64,000 nt of DNA from Chryseobacterium sp. POL2 (lineage in GTDB: Bacteria; Bacteroidota; Bacteroidia; Flavobacteriales; Weeksellaceae): the NCBI RefSeq assembly GCF_011058315.1, contig NZ_CP049298.1, positions 1,116,001-1,180,000 of the forward strand. Direction: 5' to 3'. Of the stretch, positions 18,420 through 27,432 are shown one piece after another (the stretch's first letter is position 1; the number at the start of each line of letters is the position of its first letter). The notes beneath the pieces were generated by a model. The model searched no databases. It saw nothing but the letters and a program-made list of their open reading frames with translations, and was not told where the DNA came from. Made by a program: the position numbers and the translations under genes.

Positions 18420-19184
18420 TTAGGCTTCGTAGGTTTTAAGATGAAATTCGCCATCGAAAACGCCGTAAGTAAAATAGGAAATCCAATCGCCAAGGTTGAT
18501 ATATTTCGAAGATTTTGGCAAATCCAAAACCATGGGCAAATGGCGGTGTCCATAGATGAAATAGTCGATATCTTCGGTCTCCAATTTCTTTTTAGAATAG
18601 ACGATTAAAAACTCGCGTTCTTCCCCCAAAAAGGCTTTGTCTTCTTCGCCAGAAATGATTTTATTTTTCTGAGACATGTAAAGTGCAACACGCATTGCGA
18701 TATCGGGATGCAACCATTTGAAAGCCCATTGTGCAATAGGATTGGTAAAAAGTTTTTTCATTCTTTTGTAGCCTTTATCACCAGGCCCAAGCCCATCGCC
18801 ATGTGCTAGAAGCATGGTTTTTCCTCTTGCCGTAAAATATTGTTTTGAAAAGAAAACCGTACAACCAATCTCCTCTTCTAAGTAGTTTTTCATCCAGAGA
18901 TCATGATTTCCGACAAAGAAATAAATATCGATGCCGTTATCTTTCAGCTCTGCTAATTTTCCAAGAACACGCACATAACCTTTCGGGATGACATATTGCC
19001 ACTCGTGCCAAAAATCAAACAAATCTCCCATTAAGAAAAGCACCTGCGCATCGGCTTTAATCTCGTTAAGCCAACGGATGAATTTCTCTTCACGAACTTT
19101 ACTGGATTTTGGATCGGGCGCACCAAAATGTTGATCCGAAGCAAAATAAATTTTCTTATTAGGAAGCAGATTAATTTCCGTCAT
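18420..19184 (-). CDS. lpxH: UDP-2,3-diacylglucosamine diphosphatase family protein (LpxH-like)
   Basis: A 254-residue calcineurin-type metallophosphoesterase. The metal-binding motifs are SDQHFGAP (residues 16-23), MGDLFDFW (52-59), GNHDLW (about 97-102), LLAHGDGLGPGDKGYK and, near the C-terminus, YGHRHLP. This order and the FDFWHEW extension are characteristic of LpxH, which hydrolyses UDP-2,3-diacylglucosamine to lipid X in lipid A synthesis at the membrane surface. It lies between queD and the LuxE-like gene on the minus strand. Confidence 0.9.
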   Translation of the reverse strand: MTEINLLPNKKIYFASDQHFGAPDPKSSKVREEKFIRWLNEIKADAQVLFLMGDLFDFWHEWQYVIPKGYVRVLGKLAELKDNGIDIYFFVGNHDLWMKNYLEEEIGCTVFFSKQYFTARGKTMLLAHGDGLGPGDKGYKRMKKLFTNPIAQWAFKWLHPDIAMRVALYMSQKNKIISGEEDKAFLGEEREFLIVYSKKKLETEDIDYFIYGHRHLPMVLDLPKSSKYINLGDWISYFTYGVFDGEFHLKTYEA

Positions 19185-19240
19185 GTGTACTTTGGTTTAC
19201 GAAAAAAAAATAGTTTTTTGAAATTTTGGCGGGGTAAAAA

Positions 19241-19684
19241 CTAGTTCTCCTCAGCCAACCATTCGCCATAAGAATTCTCTGTCTCATGCAGTTTTAGATA
19301 AGCTAATTCGATATTATTAGGAAGTTTATTTTTGATTTTAGCTGCGATATCGTACAACATGTTTTCGCAAGTGGGTTGATAATCACAAAAAATCACTTTA
19401 TGACCTTCTGCTTCCAACTTTTGCCCTAGATCTTTGTGCGGCGAAGCGCCATTCACCAAAACAGCATGATCCCAACTATCAACAATCTCTTGTTTTACAA
19501 TGCGTTTGATATCACCAAAATCAACGACCATACCATTTTTAACATTATCAATATCATTAATAGGTTCGCCTTTTACGGTCACAAAAAGCTTGTACGAGTG
19601 GCCATGCATATTTTTGCATTTTCCATCGTAATTATAAAGCACATGTGCGGTCTCAAAAGTGAAAATTTTAGTAATTCGAATCAT
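19241..19684 (-). CDS. queD: 6-carboxytetrahydropterin synthase
   Basis: A 147-residue member of the PTPS/QueD family, catalysing the second step from GTP towards 7-deazapurines such as queuosine. Zinc ligands and the catalytic Cys are visible near the start: the ETAH motif, the GKCKNMHGHSYKL segment with His-x-His, and the Cys just before it. Other family signatures are KNGMVVDFGDIK and WDHAVLVN. It is the first gene of a three-gene minus-strand unit. A -7 element stands only 4 bp before the ATG, so the transcript could be leaderless. Confidence 0.93.
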   Translation of the reverse strand: MIRITKIFTFETAHVLYNYDGKCKNMHGHSYKLFVTVKGEPINDIDNVKNGMVVDFGDIKRIVKQEIVDSWDHAVLVNGASPHKDLGQKLEAEGHKVIFCDYQPTCENMLYDIAAKIKNKLPNNIELAYLKLHETENSYGEWLAEEN

Positions 19685-19688
19685 ATGG

Positions 19689-19696
19689 CAAAGATA
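19689..19696 (-). promoter_or_regulatory. -7 element (TATCTTTG) directly upstream of queD
   Basis: TATCTTTG on the minus strand ends 4 bp before the queD ATG. If functional, transcription would begin at or just inside the start codon, giving a leaderless mRNA. No well-spaced -33 TTG is seen. Confidence 0.4.
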
Positions 19697-19815
19697 AGAA
19701 TTTTCGATTCTAAAAATAAAGATTGTGACATCTACAAGTGTTAATAACTTTTCTTTTCATAAAAACTTTAAAATTCGTAATTTGGCACATAATATTTAAA
19801 AAGTAAAATCAAATC

Positions 19816-20946
19816 ATGTCAACATTAACATTCGCTGAAAAAATCGCACAGGCAGAGAATTTTCTTCCTATTAACGGAACGGATTATATTGAATTTTATG
19901 TAGGAAATGCGAAACAAGCAGCACATTATTATAAAACAGCTTTCGGCTTCCAGTCGGTAGCTTATGCAGGTCCAGAAACAGGTGTTAAAGATCGAGCGTC
20001 TTATGTTTTGCAACAAGGGAAAATCCGTTTGGTTTTAACAACAGGACTTAAGTCTGATTCGCCAATTAATGAGCACGTTATTAAACATGGAGATGGTGTT
20101 AAAATTTTAGCACTTTGGGTAGATGATGCTTATAAAGCTTTTGAAGAAACAACGAAAAGAGGTGGAAAAGCCTATCTGGAACCAATGACAATTACTGACG
20201 AATTTGGAGAAGTTAAAATGTCTGGTATTTATACATATGGTGAAACGGTTCACATGTTTGTAGAGCGCAAAAATTACAATGGTGCTTTTATGCCAGGCTA
20301 TGAGAAATGGGAATCGGACTACAATCCAGAAGAAACAGGTCTTTTGTATGTTGACCACTGCGTTGGAAATGTTGGATGGGACAGAATGTTGCCAGTTGTT
20401 AAATGGTATGAAGAGGTTATGGGCTTTGTAAATATTCTTTCTTTTGACGATAAACAAATTAATACAGAATATTCTGCGTTGATGTCTAAAGTAATGTCCA
20501 ACGGAAATGGTTTTGCCAAATTTCCAATTAACGAACCCGCTGAAGGAAAGAAAAAATCACAAGTTGAAGAATATTTGGACTTTTATGAAGAAGAAGGTGT
20601 GCAACACATTGCCGTAGCAACCAAAGATATTATCCACACCGTTACCGAACTTAAAAAACGCGGTGTAGAATTTCTTTCTGCGCCACCAGAAGCTTATTAC
20701 AATATGATCCCTGAACGAGTTGGAGAAATTGATGAAGACATCAAAAAACTTCAAGATTTAGGAATTCTTGTTGATTGTGATGAAGAAGGCTATCTGCTTC
20801 AGATTTTCACCAAACCTGTCGAAGACCGCCCTACTCTATTCTTCGAAATCATCGAAAGACATGGGGCGCAAAGCTTCGGTGCGGGTAATTTCAAAGCATT
20901 ATTCGAAGCCTTAGAAAGAGAGCAAGAAAGAAGAGGAAATCTTTAA
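19816..20946 (+). CDS. hppD: 4-hydroxyphenylpyruvate dioxygenase
   Basis: A 376-residue Fe(II) dioxygenase of the VOC fold that converts 4-hydroxyphenylpyruvate to homogentisate in tyrosine breakdown. The two iron-binding half-domains are recognisable. The catalytic C-terminal half includes the VDHCVGNV motif with the first metal His, GVQHIAVAT with the second, and the metal Glu in the TLFFEIIERHG stretch near the C-terminus. Length is typical for bacterial HPPD. It opens a cluster with fahA and a flavin reductase. Confidence 0.96.
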   Translation: MSTLTFAEKIAQAENFLPINGTDYIEFYVGNAKQAAHYYKTAFGFQSVAYAGPETGVKDRASYVLQQGKIRLVLTTGLKSDSPINEHVIKHGDGVKILALWVDDAYKAFEETTKRGGKAYLEPMTITDEFGEVKMSGIYTYGETVHMFVERKNYNGAFMPGYEKWESDYNPEETGLLYVDHCVGNVGWDRMLPVVKWYEEVMGFVNILSFDDKQINTEYSALMSKVMSNGNGFAKFPINEPAEGKKKSQVEEYLDFYEEEGVQHIAVATKDIIHTVTELKKRGVEFLSAPPEAYYNMIPERVGEIDEDIKKLQDLGILVDCDEEGYLLQIFTKPVEDRPTLFFEIIERHGAQSFGAGNFKALFEALEREQERRGNL

Positions 20947-21019
20947 AAATAATCACTTACGAATTTGTCAAAGTTTTACAGCTTTGGCAAATTCTTTTTT
21001 TTATTCAAAACACATTTTA

Positions 21020-21487
21020 ATGAAAAAAATTATTTTATTATGTACTTTAATTTTTGCTTTTGCAAGTTTTAGTGCACAAAATTACAACCAGCTTAACGAC
21101 ATCATTTCGAAAATTGAAAAACGTGCAAAACAAAATAGAAATGCCACAGATTTTCAGATTCAAAACAAAAAATTTGTTCTTATACAGACTTTTGAAGATC
21201 ATGATGAAAGACATGTCGTAGAATTTAATGGGGACAATACTGTAACCTTAATCGAGCTTTTTGATGATAAAGCAACCAAGCAAACTTCATCTAACATTTT
21301 CACAGGTGATTATGTCAGAAAAAACAATGTGATATCCATACGAGCGGATAAGTTGGAAGGCAAAAAAATCGGAATGCCACTCACTTATACATTATATCTC
21401 ATGAATGCCAAAAATATTTGGTATCTTAAGGACTTAAGCAACGATACACGTTGGATTGAAAACAAAAACCTCGGTAAGAAAAAATAA
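21020..21487 (+). CDS. Small exported protein of unknown function in the tyrosine-catabolism cluster
   Basis: A 155-residue protein with a clear Sec signal peptide (MKKIILLCTLIFAFASFSAQ). The start is placed at this ATG, 12 codons inside the open frame. The mature part is basic and rich in short beta strands (NKKFVLIQTFED, DNTVTLIELFDD) with no motif I recognise. It lies 73 bp after hppD and 12 bp before fahA, so it is probably co-transcribed with them, but nothing shows a role in tyrosine breakdown. Confidence 0.7.
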   Translation: MKKIILLCTLIFAFASFSAQNYNQLNDIISKIEKRAKQNRNATDFQIQNKKFVLIQTFEDHDERHVVEFNGDNTVTLIELFDDKATKQTSSNIFTGDYVRKNNVISIRADKLEGKKIGMPLTYTLYLMNAKNIWYLKDLSNDTRWIENKNLGKKK

Positions 21488-21499
21488 AATTTAAAAATT

Positions 21500-22753
21500 A
21501 TGAAATCTTTTATAGAATACAATCCTGATAGTGACTTCTCGATACACAATATACCTTTCGGCGTAGCGGTATTTAACAGAGAATATATTGCATGTGCCAC
21601 AAGAATTGGCGATATCGTCATCGATCTTGCAAGCTTATACGACTTTGGTTATTTTGAAAATATAAAAGGTCTGGAAGACAATATTTTTGAAGCCTATACG
21701 CTTAACGAATTTATTGAATTAGGAAAACCAATTACAAATACGGTACGATTAAAAATCCAGGAACTTTTCCTTGAAGATTCAGCATTATCAAACGACGAAA
21801 AAACCAAAGAAGCCTGTTTCTTCAATCTTGATGAAATACAAATGATGATGCCTGTCCACATCCCTAACTATACCGATTTTTACAGTAGTATAGAACATGC
21901 AACCAACGTGGGAAAACTTTTCCGAGATCCAGAAAACGCGCTACTTCCCAATTGGAAACATCTTCCGGTAGGTTATCACGGTAGAGCTTCTTCAATCGTT
22001 GTTTCTGGCATCGATATCCAACGTCCTGTTGGACAAATAAAACCGCCAACTGCGGAAAAACCTTTCTTTAGTCCAAGTTTACAATTAGACTTTGAACTCG
22101 AAATGGCTTTTGTAGTCAATAAAAATACAGAACTTGGTGAGCACATTCCAGTTTCAGAAACGGAAGACGCTATTTTCGGAATGATGATCTTCAATGATTG
22201 GTCTGCAAGAGATATCCAGTCTTGGGAATATGTACCACTTGGACCATTTTTAGGAAAGAATTTCGGATCCTCAATTTCGCCATGGATTGTTACTTTAGAA
22301 GCTTTAGAACCATTCAGAACCACATCGCCAAAACAAGAACCAGAAGTTTTAGATTATTTAAAATTTGAAGGGGATAAAAATTACGACATTAATCTTGAAG
22401 TTTATCTCAAACCAGAAAATGGTGAAGACAATTTAATTAGCGAAAGCAATTACAAATTCATGTATTGGAATATGTCACAACAATTGGCGCATCATACCGT
22501 GAATGGTTGCAATGTTGAAGTTGGCGATGTCTATGCCAGCGGAACCATTTCTGGCAAAGACCAAAAATCTTTCGGATCGATGCTAGAGCTAACATGGAGA
22601 GGACAAAATCCATTAAAACTTAGCAACGGCGAGGAACGAAAATTTATTGAAGATAATGACACCATCACTATGAAAGCTTGGTCAGAAAAAGATGGTATCC
22701 GTGTAGGTTTTGGGGAAGTTACAGGAAAAATATTACCTGCAAGATCAATATAA
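21500..22753 (+). CDS. fahA: Fumarylacetoacetase
   Basis: A 417-residue fumarylacetoacetate hydrolase that cleaves fumarylacetoacetate to fumarate and acetoacetate, the last step of tyrosine degradation. The N-terminal SH3-like domain begins with SDFSIHNIPFGVA. The catalytic domain holds YTDFYSSIEHATNVG (catalytic His and metal Asp), LPVGYHGRASS, the QLDFELEMAF metal ligands, the NDWSARDIQSWEYVPLGPF block and GTISG. Full length. It lies 12 bp downstream of the small exported-protein gene. Confidence 0.96.
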   Translation: MKSFIEYNPDSDFSIHNIPFGVAVFNREYIACATRIGDIVIDLASLYDFGYFENIKGLEDNIFEAYTLNEFIELGKPITNTVRLKIQELFLEDSALSNDEKTKEACFFNLDEIQMMMPVHIPNYTDFYSSIEHATNVGKLFRDPENALLPNWKHLPVGYHGRASSIVVSGIDIQRPVGQIKPPTAEKPFFSPSLQLDFELEMAFVVNKNTELGEHIPVSETEDAIFGMMIFNDWSARDIQSWEYVPLGPFLGKNFGSSISPWIVTLEALEPFRTTSPKQEPEVLDYLKFEGDKNYDINLEVYLKPENGEDNLISESNYKFMYWNMSQQLAHHTVNGCNVEVGDVYASGTISGKDQKSFGSMLELTWRGQNPLKLSNGEERKFIEDNDTITMKAWSEKDGIRVGFGEVTGKILPARSI

Positions 22754-22816
22754 ACCTTGAAAGCATTTTAAACTTTAATAACAAATTTTTGAATCCTTCT
22801 CTGATTCAGAATTAAT

Positions 22817-23641
22817 ATGAAAATAATTGATCCTAAAGAACTCTCGAGTCCCCAATTACAATTGGTCATGCAGTCGGCAATTGCTCCACGTCCAATTGCT
22901 TTGGCTAGTACAATAAACGCTAAAGGCGAAATCAATCTTTCGCCCTTTAGCTTTTTCAATATGTTCAGCACCAAACCACCGATTCTCATATTTTCACCAA
23001 GCCGTCGCGTTCGTGACAATACGACCAAACATACACTTCATAACCTGTTAGAAGTTCCGGAAGTAGTCATCGGAAATATCAATTATAACATGGTACAACA
23101 AGTCTCTTTGGCGAGTACAGAATACGAAGATGGCGTTAACGAATTTGTAAAATCTGGCTTAACAATGAAGCCCGCCGAATTGGTAAAACCACCATTAATA
23201 GCTGAATCTCCCGTTAATTTTGAATGCAAAGTTTTAGAAATAAAAGCTTTGGGCGATGTTGGCGGATCAGGAAATTTAATCATTTGCGAAGTTGTAAAAA
23301 TTCATATCCAAGAAGAATTTTTGGGTAAAGATGGTAATTTGGATCAAAACAAATTGGATCTTGTGGCAAGACTTGGCGCTAACTATTATTCAAGAAGCAA
23401 TGCTGGAAGTCTTTTCGAAGTTCCAAAACCTTTGGTTACAAAAGGTATTGGCTACGACCAACTTCCTGATGTTATCAAAAACAGCAGCATCTTTACAGGA
23501 AATAATCTCGGAATGTTAGCGAATGTTGAAAGCTTGCCTGGAACTGATTTTTCTAGTGAAGAAAATATCCATATCAAAGCTCAAAAAGAACTTCATCAAA
23601 ACAATATTGCCAAAGCTTGGGAAATTTTAAAATTAGATTAA
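22817..23641 (+). CDS. Flavin reductase family protein
   Basis: A 274-residue FMN-binding split-barrel protein. The N-terminal QSAIAPRPIALASTINAKG block and the LSPFSFFNMFSTKPPILIFS segment are the family's FMN-binding signature. Proteins of this branch are found with aromatic-catabolism genes; here it follows fahA. Its precise reaction is unknown. The stop codon overlaps the start of the M28 peptidase by one base (TAATG), implying translational coupling. Confidence 0.85.
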   Translation: MKIIDPKELSSPQLQLVMQSAIAPRPIALASTINAKGEINLSPFSFFNMFSTKPPILIFSPSRRVRDNTTKHTLHNLLEVPEVVIGNINYNMVQQVSLASTEYEDGVNEFVKSGLTMKPAELVKPPLIAESPVNFECKVLEIKALGDVGGSGNLIICEVVKIHIQEEFLGKDGNLDQNKLDLVARLGANYYSRSNAGSLFEVPKPLVTKGIGYDQLPDVIKNSSIFTGNNLGMLANVESLPGTDFSSEENIHIKAQKELHQNNIAKAWEILKLD

Positions 23642-24561
23642 TGAAAAAAATAACTGCACTATTATTGGCTTGTTCCGCAAGTTTGATATTCGCTCAATCC
23701 ATTTCTGAAAATCGAATTAAAGAAATTGTCACCACTTTATCCTCGGATGACATGAAAGGTCGAAAAGTCGGAACGCCTGAAAACGAAAAAGCGGCTGAAT
23801 ATATTGCTGAGCAATTCAAAAAGAACAAATTGGATTACTGTTATGGACAATCGTATTTGGTTCCTTTTCATTACAAAGACGAAATGTATTTTAACGTTTG
23901 CGCTATCAAGAAAGGAAAAACAGATAAGCTTATCGCATTCGGAGCGCACTTTGACCACATCGGAGAAAAAAAATCTGGCGATGACAACATCTATAATGGT
24001 GCCGATGATAATGCTAGCGGAACCTCTGCGGTAATCGCACTTTCGGATTATTACAAAGACCGAAACGATGAGTATTCTTATATGTTTTTAGGCTTCAATG
24101 CTGAAGAAATTGGATTGGTAGGTTCTCGCAATCTCGCAGATAATGGTGAATTCAAAAAATACCTCCCGAACATTAACGCGCTTTTTAACTTCGAAATGAT
24201 TGGTACCAAGTCAGAATTTGGTGCTAACAAAATGTTTATGACGGGCGATAACGTTTCAGATTTAGACGAATTGATGAATGTTAATGCAGTTGATGATTTT
24301 AAAATCGTTGCCGATCCTTATCTTAGTCAAGGTTTGTTCTACCGTTCGGACAATGCTTCTTTTGTAAAGAAAAATGTCGTGGCACACTCGTTTTCTACAG
24401 TCGATATGAACCATCAAAACCATTATCACAAAGTGAATGACGATATTTCTGTCATTGATTTTAAAAACCTAACACAACTGGTGAATAGTTTTGCAAAAAC
24501 GCTTGACAATACTTTGAAAAAAGATTTTAAGCCTAGGTATAACGATCAACTTAAAAAATAA
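23641..24561 (+). CDS. M28 family zinc peptidase, exported
   Basis: A 306-residue secreted aminopeptidase-like protein with a signal peptide (MKKITALLLACSASLIFAQ). The two-zinc site of M28 is visible as GAHFDH, NGADDNASGTSA (bridging Asp) and NAEEIGLVGS (catalytic Glu-Glu), with further ligands in LFNFEMIG and a C-terminal His region. It overlaps the flavin reductase stop by one base, so the start at 23641 is favoured over in-frame codons upstream. It closes the plus-strand unit. Confidence 0.9.
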   Translation: MKKITALLLACSASLIFAQSISENRIKEIVTTLSSDDMKGRKVGTPENEKAAEYIAEQFKKNKLDYCYGQSYLVPFHYKDEMYFNVCAIKKGKTDKLIAFGAHFDHIGEKKSGDDNIYNGADDNASGTSAVIALSDYYKDRNDEYSYMFLGFNAEEIGLVGSRNLADNGEFKKYLPNINALFNFEMIGTKSEFGANKMFMTGDNVSDLDELMNVNAVDDFKIVADPYLSQGLFYRSDNASFVKKNVVAHSFSTVDMNHQNHYHKVNDDISVIDFKNLTQLVNSFAKTLDNTLKKDFKPRYNDQLKK

Positions 24562-24597
24562 AAAAAGCAGTCTCAATTATCTTGAGACTGCTTTTTC
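24562..24597. terminator. Bidirectional terminator between the M28 peptidase and dps
   Basis: A 15-base-pair perfect stem made by AAAAAGCAGTCTCAA and its complement around a 5-nt loop, with A- and T-runs on the two sides. It sits between two convergent genes. Confidence 0.88.
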
Positions 24598-24613
24598 TTT
24601 TATTTGCATTCAA

Positions 24614-25087
24614 TTATTTTACTAGATGTGCGCGAAGCATCCAAGCCATTTTTTCGTGTTTTTCTAAAAGTCCAACCAAGAAATCTTCGGTTCCGAAATC
24701 TTTGGAATCTTCCATTTTCGCAACAGCATCACGAATGTATTTGATGATGGATTCTTGATCTTCTAACAAAGCTTTTATAAAATTTTGACTATCGTTTTTA
24801 GCAATTTTTTTCTCTGTTAATCGACTGAGTTGCAAAAATTCTTTCAAAGTTGCTGGCGCCGATTGTCCCAATTGACGAATGCGTTCTGCAACCTCATCAA
24901 TTACTTCCGCCAACTCATCATATTGACTTTCAAAAAAAACATGCATACTGTGAAAATCTGTGCCTTCGACATTCCAATGTGCATTTCTGGTTTTGGTGTA
25001 CAAAATATGTTCGTCTGCCAAAAGTACGGACAAGATTTTCGTATTATCTTTAATCTGTTTTGCTTCGATTCCGATTGAATTTTTCAT
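24614..25087 (-). CDS. dps: Dps family DNA-binding ferritin-like protein
   Basis: A 157-residue four-helix bundle of the Dps/miniferritin family. The ferroxidase-site signature is visible: TRNAHWNVEG near residue 33-42, followed by FHSMHVFFESQYDELAEVIDEVAERIR, which carries the paired acidic ligands. Dps dodecamers store iron and protect DNA from oxidative damage. It is monocistronic, with its own promoter-like element and a shared terminator. Confidence 0.93.
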   Translation of the reverse strand: MKNSIGIEAKQIKDNTKILSVLLADEHILYTKTRNAHWNVEGTDFHSMHVFFESQYDELAEVIDEVAERIRQLGQSAPATLKEFLQLSRLTEKKIAKNDSQNFIKALLEDQESIIKYIRDAVAKMEDSKDFGTEDFLVGLLEKHEKMAWMLRAHLVK

Positions 25088-25123
25088 ATTTTTATTTTTT
25101 TAAATTATTTAAATTTTATTCGA

Positions 25124-25131
25124 CAAAACTA
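25124..25131 (-). promoter_or_regulatory. Probable -7 element (TAGTTTTG) for dps
   Basis: TAGTTTTG on the minus strand lies 36 bp before the dps ATG. A TTG is found about 15 bp further upstream, so the spacing is a little short. Confidence 0.4.
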
Positions 25132-25226
25132 ATGCAAAAAGCTAACCAATAAAGCTTTTTTAAATTTATAAAAGAGCTTATAGCATTTTATAAAATCTAT
25201 CGTAAATTAATTTTTAATTCATAAAA

Positions 25227-26072
25227 TCAATTTAAAATATTTCTTAAAAACCCAATCGTTTCTTCTGTTGCTAAAGCCATATCTTCTGGCATTTGAGATT
25301 TTGTCCAAGGCTCAGAACTTCCAAAACCATGATCTGCATCTTCAATAATAATTAATTCCGATTGTTTGGACCACTCTTGCAGTTGTTCTGCTTCTTTAAC
25401 ATTCACCGTATCGTCCGCCGAGCCATGGATAATCAAATATGGAATTTCTAAACTTCTGACAGCTCTTTCGATATTAAAACGATTTTCGTGTTGTTTAAAA
25501 TCTTCAAAAAATTGAAAATAATGCGGCATCTGTTGTTTGGTTCTTTGATTTTCGATATACACCACACCTGCTTTTTTGATATCTTCAATGACTTCAGCAG
25601 ACGGAAAACGCGAGCCATAATCTGAAATACCTGCCAAACCGACTAAGGCTTTTACGCGAGAATCCTCACTCGCTTGGATGGCAATATTTCCATTGCCTCG
25701 GCTATGTGCCATTAAAGCCAAGCGCTCTGGATCAACTTCTTTTTGTTGTAGAAAATAATCGATAACCACTTTAAGATCAGACATTTCTTTAGAATAATTA
25801 TTGTGTCCGAAAGCTTCCAAATCAGCAAAATTCGTTGTATCTTCTAAAGTGGTTCCGTTGTAAGAAAAATTAAATTTAACGACATAAAATCCAGCTTCTG
25901 CAATTTTTTGAACCATCAATTCCCAAGCGCCCCAATCTTTGTAACCTTTGTAGCCATGTACAAAAATTAGCAATGGCAAATTGCTTTCTCCTTTTGGGAA
26001 ATAAGCATCTGCCAAAAAGGCTTTAGTTTCGGGATTTTTAAGGATAATATTCTTATTTATTTCTAATGACAT
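25227..26072 (-). CDS. Alpha/beta hydrolase, cytoplasmic
   Basis: A 281-residue alpha/beta hydrolase without a signal peptide. The oxyanion region is IFVHGYKGYKDWG, the nucleophile elbow is MAHSRGNGN, the acid is in HGSADDTV, and the catalytic His is in EDADHGFG. It resembles BAAT/DAP2-type esterases of unknown substrate. The ATG at 26072 (MSLEINKN) is chosen over an upstream in-frame ATG because the first eight codons are AT-rich and lack family character. Confidence 0.83.
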   Translation of the reverse strand: MSLEINKNIILKNPETKAFLADAYFPKGESNLPLLIFVHGYKGYKDWGAWELMVQKIAEAGFYVVKFNFSYNGTTLEDTTNFADLEAFGHNNYSKEMSDLKVVIDYFLQQKEVDPERLALMAHSRGNGNIAIQASEDSRVKALVGLAGISDYGSRFPSAEVIEDIKKAGVVYIENQRTKQQMPHYFQFFEDFKQHENRFNIERAVRSLEIPYLIIHGSADDTVNVKEAEQLQEWSKQSELIIIEDADHGFGSSEPWTKSQMPEDMALATEETIGFLRNILN

Positions 26073-26190
26073 GTTTTTATTTTTAAAGTTAAACAAAATC
26101 TCCTCAATGCTACAATATTTGGCACGTTGGCTTTTAAAATTTTCGATGGCTTAATTTTTGAGATCTCTTTATCCAGAATTTAAAAATATC

Positions 26191-26868
26191 ATGAGACATA
26201 AATTTATCATCACAGCAACACTTGGCACCATTGCGATTGCAGGCGTTAGCCAATCTTGCGTGGCTTTGGCAACCTCAAGTATTGGACTTTCTATCATCAA
26301 GAGAATATTGGTTGGCGGAATTTCTAGCGGATTATCAACTTTTAAAGATAAAAATGCATTTTTGTCTAATAATCTTATCGACCAAGCTATGCCTTCGCAG
26401 TTGAGAAGTATCAACGCTACATTGAGTGGTCTTGGACTTTCCAGCTTGGTACAAAAAGAAAAAGAATATATTGCTGAAGCTGCGGCATTCACCTCAAATC
26501 TTGCAGAACCGATTTTGATAAATGGTGTTAATAGTCTTACCACGAACGATGCCGAAAGAATTGCGCAAGGCGGCTCTGGCATTGCAACTCAGATTTTGAG
26601 AGAGAAAACAGAATCCCAACTTATCGCCACATTAGCGCCGAAAGTTGATGAAAAACTTAACGAATACGGCATTATTAAAACTATAAATACCGCTTTGAAA
26701 GGCAATAATCTATTAGGAAATCTTTTCGGTGGAAATTCTAGTAGCAATAATAACGCAAGCATGATAAGTAATTTAGCAACACAACAAATGGTAAATGGAC
26801 TTTTCGCGTTAATTTCTAATTATGAAAAACAAAATGCAGATGTCTTGAACAATGCTTTTAAAAAATAA
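26191..26868 (+). CDS. DUF4197 family exported protein
   Basis: A 225-residue helical protein of the DUF4197 family. The start is the ATG before RHKFIITATLG; the open frame upstream only offers TTG. It has a hydrophobic N-terminal signal with a Cys near residue 22 (VSQSC), which is a poor lipobox, so either lipoprotein or soluble periplasmic location is possible. The conserved region covers ALTLGT-like helices from LSTFKDKNAFL to the GSGIATQIL repeat. Function unknown. Confidence 0.78.
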   Translation: MRHKFIITATLGTIAIAGVSQSCVALATSSIGLSIIKRILVGGISSGLSTFKDKNAFLSNNLIDQAMPSQLRSINATLSGLGLSSLVQKEKEYIAEAAAFTSNLAEPILINGVNSLTTNDAERIAQGGSGIATQILREKTESQLIATLAPKVDEKLNEYGIIKTINTALKGNNLLGNLFGGNSSSNNNASMISNLATQQMVNGLFALISNYEKQNADVLNNAFKK

Positions 26869-26947
26869 AGATTCCAAAGTTTTGACTTATTAAAGAAATA
26901 AAAACTTTATGAATATTAAGCAGTTATTTTTTTTTAAAATAATGAGT

Positions 26948-26981
26948 TTGATATTCTAAAAATTAAATATCACTATCTTTG
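26948..26981 (+). promoter_or_regulatory. Flavobacterial promoter (TTG-N23-TATCTTTG) for the DUF493 gene
   Basis: TTG at 26948-26950 and TATCTTTG at 26974-26981, 23 bp apart, match the -33/-7 consensus of Flavobacteriia. The ATG is 48 bp downstream. Confidence 0.55.
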
Positions 26982-27029
26982 TATTTCCTATATTTTGGAA
27001 CCTTTTTATTGATTTAAAAACTTAAATTT

Positions 27030-27335
27030 ATGGCAGAAATTATCAATAGCAATCATAAAAGTCCTGATGAATTTTATAAATCGCTTCATGAGAAATTGAC
27101 AGATCATCATAATTTCCCTGAAGAATATTTGTACAAATTTATCATTCCTAGTGATTCTGGAAAGATTACAGAAATTCTGAAAGTCTTTGACGGTCTCAAA
27201 TTCACTTTTAGTAACCGCGAAAGCAAAAACGGAAACTATACAGCTTGTACGATACAATGTTTTGTACTAGACGCAGACCAAGTTATCAACATTTATAAAA
27301 AAGTTGCCGAAATAGAAGGTGTTGTAATGCTTTAA
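27030..27335 (+). CDS. DUF493 family protein (YbeD-like)
   Basis: A 101-residue small cytoplasmic protein of the DUF493/YbeD family, which has a ferredoxin-like ACT-type fold. The core is FPEEYLYKFIIPS followed by a helix and the ESKNGNYTACTIQC strand. In other bacteria relatives lie by lipoate genes; no such neighbour is present here. Function unknown. It has its own promoter and terminator. Confidence 0.85.
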   Translation: MAEIINSNHKSPDEFYKSLHEKLTDHHNFPEEYLYKFIIPSDSGKITEILKVFDGLKFTFSNRESKNGNYTACTIQCFVLDADQVINIYKKVAEIEGVVML

Positions 27336-27340
27336 AAAAT

Positions 27341-27367
27341 AAACCTCTAGAAATTTCTAGAGGTTTA
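27341..27367. terminator. Terminator of the DUF493 gene
   Basis: AAACCTCTAGAAA and its complement form a nearly perfect palindrome followed by a T-run. It sits between convergent genes and may serve both. Confidence 0.85.
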
Positions 27368-27432
27368 CTTTTTTAAAACCTAAACTTAGTATTTTATCTT
27401 TTTATTAATATTTATAAAAGCTTTTGTTTGGT

